From contig JAJZGH010000037.1 of NCBI GenBank assembly GCA_021798635.1, positions 1 to 23,654 on the forward strand: a stretch of 23,654 nt of DNA, in the 5' to 3' direction. Numbering within the stretch: the stretch's first letter is position 1; every line of letters begins with the position of its first letter. The translations under genes and the position numbers were made by a program. Of this stretch, positions 22,920-23,654 are shown piece by piece. This DNA is from Planctomycetota bacterium (GTDB lineage Bacteria; Planctomycetota; Phycisphaerae; WQYP01). Below the pieces are notes generated by a model. That model made no database searches. It saw only the letters and a list, made by a program, of their open reading frames with translations, and had not been told where the DNA came from.

Positions 22920-23654
22920 ATGCAGATGATAGGAGCATGGATACTGTGCGTATGGCTGGTGGCGCTGGTGGGAATCTTCCTGCGCGTGCGCTATTCTAAG
23001 GCGATGCGTACGTTGAACTGGTTTATTTGCGATGCCGATACATCGCCGGGGGCATTTGATCCGCTTCTAGCGCCCGATAATGTGCGGGCAGAGCATCCGG
23101 CCGAATCCACCGTGTGGCCAAAAGTGACGATTATCGCGCCCGGCCGGAATGAGGGGCATGTTTTGCGCGACACGTTGGGGTCTTTATGCGAACTGGATTA
23201 CCCGAATTATCAGGTGATATTTGTGGATGATCAATCCACCGATGACACGGCAGAAATTTGCCGGGAACTTTCGGCCCGTTATCCCCATTTGCGGGTGCTT
23301 GAGCATCACCAAGCCCCTCCGAAAGGCTGGGGCGGTAAGGTCTGGGCAATTCAACAGGCGGTAGGCCAGATTGATGGCGAACTGGTGCTGTTTACCGATT
23401 CCGATATCCGACACCATCCAAAATCACTTCGGAAAATGGTCCAGCTTCAGCGGCATCGTAATATTGACATGCTTAGTTTGCTGCCGCGAATGGAAACCGG
23501 CGGCCTGCTGGAGCAATCGGTGATGCTCATGGCGCAACATGCACTATTGACCATGGCACCGCTATATAAGTCCAATGATCAGAGGAATCCCACGCCGCTG
23601 ACGGCCGGTGCCTATATGCTGTTTCGCACACGGGCCTATAACTTGATGGGCGGC
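22920..23654 (+). CDS. Family 2 glycosyltransferase, HpnB-like (C-terminus cut by window edge)
   Basis: The first 245 residues are visible. A hydrophobic N-terminal segment (4-22) anchors a cytoplasmic GT2 (GT-A fold) domain: VTIIAPGRNEGHVLRDTL (69-86), FVDDQSTDDT (101-110) with the nucleotide-sugar Asp pair 103-104, PPKGWGGKVWAIQQA (133-147) and LFTDSDIRHHP with the metal-binding Asp160-x-Asp162. PKGWGGKVWA, TDSDI and TAGAYMLFRTRAY match the hopanoid-associated glycosyltransferase HpnB group, but that group is close to other polyisoprenyl or lipid glycosyltransferases, so the substrate is inference. AGGA lies 5-6 nt before ATG 22920. It follows MlaEF by 130 nt on the same strand, across the REP-like element. 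Confidence 0.88.
   Translation, partial: MQMIGAWILCVWLVALVGIFLRVRYSKAMRTLNWFICDADTSPGAFDPLLAPDNVRAEHPAESTVWPKVTIIAPGRNEGHVLRDTLGSLCELDYPNYQVIFVDDQSTDDTAEICRELSARYPHLRVLEHHQAPPKGWGGKVWAIQQAVGQIDGELVLFTDSDIRHHPKSLRKMVQLQRHRNIDMLSLLPRMETGGLLEQSVMLMAQHALLTMAPLYKSNDQRNPTPLTAGAYMLFRTRAYNLMGG

Overview
The window (about 54% GC by impression, not computed) looks like a chromosomal segment of a Planctomycetota bacterium, probably class Phycisphaerae. The support is family-level: a prepilin-like protein with an H-X-DG-type tail, a secreted prenyltransferase/squalene-oxidase-repeat protein next to an NPCBM protein, an SPFH protein fused to a GYF_2 domain, a zinc-ribbon/bPH2 membrane protein, DUF4870, and Gram-negative envelope genes (hldD-like, MlaE/MlaF). 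No phage, IS, CRISPR, tRNA or rRNA was found. Coding density is high, and genes run in short operons on both strands.

Layout. 1-4398 (minus): a five-gene run read aguB, aguA, hldD-like epimerase, lipoprotein, polysaccharide deacetylase (cut by the window edge). The first two convert agmatine to putrescine; the last three look like envelope genes. 4543-9387 (plus): secreted prenyltransferase-repeat protein, NPCBM protein, zinc-ribbon/bPH2 protein, DUF4870 protein and an M19 dipeptidase. 9409-10494 (minus): an atypical acyl-CoA dehydrogenase-like flavoprotein, convergent with the dipeptidase. 10590-11389 (minus): a 4-nt-overlapping pair of a small helical protein and a minimal nucleotidyltransferase, organised like a toxin-antitoxin module. 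11586-14216 (minus): an AlaC-like aminotransferase and a SurA/PrsA-type peptidyl-prolyl isomerase. 14665-15444 (plus): a prepilin-like protein with a UUCG-hairpin terminator in its leader. 15560-16021 (minus): a CusF-like lipoprotein, divergent from an aldehyde dehydrogenase (16221-17702, plus), which is followed by dnaN (17913-19073, plus). 19639-20742 (minus): SPFH-GYF_2 protein. 21123-22789 (plus): MlaE permease and MlaF ATPase, then a HpnB-like family 2 glycosyltransferase running off the right edge.

The intergenic DNA is richer in structure than the genes suggest: a double hairpin at 11496-11545, a REP-like stem between mlaF and the glycosyltransferase, an 18-bp triple tandem repeat upstream of mlaE, tandem direct repeats upstream of dnaN, a 12-bp perfect stem touching the dnaN stop codon, and a 10-bp inverted repeat in the aminotransferase leader. 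Several minus-strand genes have an exact TATAAT, but only one full -35/-10 pair (7777-7805) is convincing. No dramatic new system is proven. The best candidates are the nucleotidyltransferase pair, the prenyltransferase-repeat/NPCBM pair, and the structured leaders.
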